From: Alistipes sp.
Lineage (GTDB): Bacteria; Bacteroidota; Bacteroidia; Bacteroidales; Rikenellaceae
NCBI GenBank assembly: GCA_017546725.1
Contig: JAFYRX010000003.1
Location: forward strand, 1 to 64,000
Direction: 5' to 3'
DNA length: 64,000 nucleotides
In this document: positions 62,685 through 64,000 of the stretch, piece after piece
Position numbering within the stretch: the first letter of the stretch is position 1
Layout: each line of letters opens with the position of its first letter
The notes under the pieces: model-generated
The model's input: only the letters and a program-made list of their open reading frames with translations
Told to the model about the DNA's origin: nothing
Databases searched by the model: none
Position numbers and translations under genes: made by a program

Positions 62685-63932
62685 ATGTACGACGTTATAG
62701 TTATAGGCGCAGGTGCAGCAGGATTGATGGCTGCCGCAACAGCCGCACGCAACGGCAAGAAGGTGCTCCTGATGGAGAAGATGGAGAAAGCGGGCCGTAA
62801 AATCAGAATATCCGGCAAGGGACGATGTAATGTAACAAACGCCCGACCACCCGAGGAGTTCAAGGAGTCGATTCGCACTAACGCCGACTTCTTTGAGGTG
62901 GCTTTTGCCGAGTTCAACAACAAGGCTACAATCCGCCTGTTTGAGCGTTTGGGTGTAAAACTCGACATCGAGCGAGGTCAGCGCGTATTCCCCAAGAGCG
63001 GAAAGGCGTGGGATATAGCAAACGCATTGGTTGACTATTGTTTGGACAATGAGGTCGAGATAGCATACAACACTCGCGTAAACAACATCCTGACGTTAGA
63101 CGGCAAGATATATGGCGTGACGTACATCAACAAGCGAGGTTTCGAGCGTAAGGAGGAGGCCGAGAATGTCATCATCGCTACAGGTGGCGTGAGTTATCCC
63201 GGCACGGGCTCTACGGGTGACGGATATATATTTGCCGACCAAGTGGGCCATACCATCGAGGAGGTGCGTCCCTCACTTACACCCCTGCGCACCTCGCACC
63301 CGCAACGAAAATATCTTGACGGCCTACTCTTGAAAAACATTCAGGCTCGACTTATTGTCGAAGATGAGGTCGTAAAGGAGGAGTTCGGCGAGATTAGTTT
63401 CTCGGACCGAGGCATCGAGGGTGCTGTTGCATTGCGAGTAAGTCGTGATGCTGTAGATGCGCTGATTGACGATAAGCGCGTAAAACTCGTCATTGATATG
63501 AAGCCTGCTCTTACCGAAGAGATGTTGCAGGAACGCATACATCGCGAGATTGAGGAGATGCAACCCGACGAGTTCTTCTCGGAATTGTTGCGCAAGTTGG
63601 TACCAAAGCACCTAGTTATGCCCATTGCGCACGAGATGGATGTACACTCAAAGAACTATATACGCAAAGTAACCGATGCCGAGATTAACCGATTGGTAAA
63701 GATTCTAAAGGGTTTTGTATTCCCGATTACCGACTATGCCCCGTTTGAATACGCTGTAGTGACGGCTGGCGGCGTAAAGTGTGACGAGGTGAACAAATAC
63801 ACTATGGAATCGCTAAAGGTTAAGGGACTATACTTCGCTGGCGAGGTATTGGACCTCGATGCCAATACGGGCGGATATAACCTACAAATAGCATTCTCGA
63901 CAGGTCGTTTGGCGGGACAATTAAAGAAGTAA
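62685..63932 (+). CDS. NAD(P)/FAD-dependent oxidoreductase (HI0933/BaiN-like)
   Basis: 415 aa from MYDVIVIGAGAAGLMAA, the FAD-binding GxGxxG at the very N-terminus. KMEKAGRKIRISGKGRCNVTNA is the HI0933-family signature. Near the C-terminus, YAVVTAGGVKCDEVN and GLYFAGEVLDLDANTGGYNLQIAF complete the FAD site. Members related to BaiN act in bile-acid 7-dehydroxylation, but most Bacteroidota copies have no assigned substrate, and no bai genes are nearby. Confidence 0.9.
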   Translation: MYDVIVIGAGAAGLMAAATAARNGKKVLLMEKMEKAGRKIRISGKGRCNVTNARPPEEFKESIRTNADFFEVAFAEFNNKATIRLFERLGVKLDIERGQRVFPKSGKAWDIANALVDYCLDNEVEIAYNTRVNNILTLDGKIYGVTYINKRGFERKEEAENVIIATGGVSYPGTGSTGDGYIFADQVGHTIEEVRPSLTPLRTSHPQRKYLDGLLLKNIQARLIVEDEVVKEEFGEISFSDRGIEGAVALRVSRDAVDALIDDKRVKLVIDMKPALTEEMLQERIHREIEEMQPDEFFSELLRKLVPKHLVMPIAHEMDVHSKNYIRKVTDAEINRLVKILKGFVFPITDYAPFEYAVVTAGGVKCDEVNKYTMESLKVKGLYFAGEVLDLDANTGGYNLQIAFSTGRLAGQLKK

Positions 63933-63951
63933 CAAAATAACCTCTGAAACA

Positions 63952-64000
63952 ATGAAGATAACGGGACGTAACATAAAACGACGTTTATATGGGCTGCGCA
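63952..64000 (+). CDS. start of an unidentified gene (runs off window end)
   Basis: ATG at 63952 opens a frame, MKITGRNIKRRLYGLR, that continues to the window end 20 nt after the flavoprotein gene. The basic N-terminus is consistent with a real gene, but 16 codons are too few to identify it. Confidence 0.4.
   Translation, partial: MKITGRNIKRRLYGLR

Noticed and set aside
62300..62968. 222-aa minus-strand frame ending as the TSCPD protein
   Set aside because: The first 137 residues cross the divergent promoters and the start of the flavoprotein gene; only the last 85 residues are TSCPD-like, with a good ATG at 62557.
1..64000. CRISPR arrays, insertion sequences, prophage or rRNA genes
   Set aside because: No regularly spaced repeats, transposase, integrase, phage structural gene or rRNA sequence was seen on either strand.

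Overview
The window looks like a chromosomal segment of a Bacteroidota genome, most likely order Bacteroidales. The main evidence is the repeated promoter signature of that phylum (-33 TTG, 19-21 bp spacer, -7 TAnnTTTG), which I find upstream of many genes. Lineage-typical families agree: DUF4251, DUF4890, DUF3857, DUF2723/GT117, a long NusB, NamZ/DUF1343, and GH110, GH106 and GH43 enzymes. A Rikenellaceae/Alistipes-like host is a guess only. I see no phage, insertion sequence, CRISPR array or SusC/SusD pair; this is mostly ordinary chromosome with a few unusual islands.

Layout. 1-4.6 kb: 5' part of alaS, divergent from two tandem M23 (LytM) envelope peptidases, then a shortened DUF3857 gene whose promoter spacer contains nine consecutive C. 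4.9-14.5 kb: one tightly packed operon with an AddB/AddA-type double-strand-break repair pair, an ABC exporter, an HPr-kinase/PEPCK-fold protein, a signal-peptidase-like protein and ispF. The three middle genes look like peptide or RiPP maturation/export machinery without a visible precursor. 14.6 kb: tRNA-Gln with its own promoter and terminator. 14.8-20.3 kb: minus-strand GH43 and two M3 peptidases, divergent from rsmE through a palindrome formed by two back-to-back -7 boxes.

21.1-29.8 kb is the most interesting region. It is a six-gene operon resembling a group 4 (Hyf/Ech-type) membrane hydrogenase, followed by an alanine/glycine:cation symporter. The 'large subunit' has none of the NiFe-binding CxxC motifs. 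The 'small subunit' has lost the proximal-cluster cysteines at their canonical positions and keeps one predicted 4Fe-4S site. The proton/sodium-pumping membrane arm looks intact. It is best read as an energy-converting-hydrogenase-related (Ehr-like) complex with unknown chemistry.

29.9-43.7 kb: a DUF4890 protein, a 55-aa ferredoxin, serS, a U32 peptidase, an RlmI-like methyltransferase, paired short chromate transporters, NamZ, and prfB with its programmed +1 frameshift. These are followed by an unlisted 59-aa glycine-zipper protein among structured intergenic DNA, cysS, GH110 on an apparently leaderless mRNA, and a secreted phosphoesterase. 43.8-64 kb: a GT117/DUF2723 membrane protein, two DUF4251 proteins, uvrA, a TauE/SafE permease, a methyltransferase, a CvfB-like S1 protein, an acyltransferase behind a structured leader, nusB, DUF1573 and yajC. 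The segment ends with a minus-strand operon (TSCPD protein, GH106, hotdog thioesterase, alpha/beta hydrolase), a BaiN/HI0933-like flavoprotein, and the first codons of one more gene.
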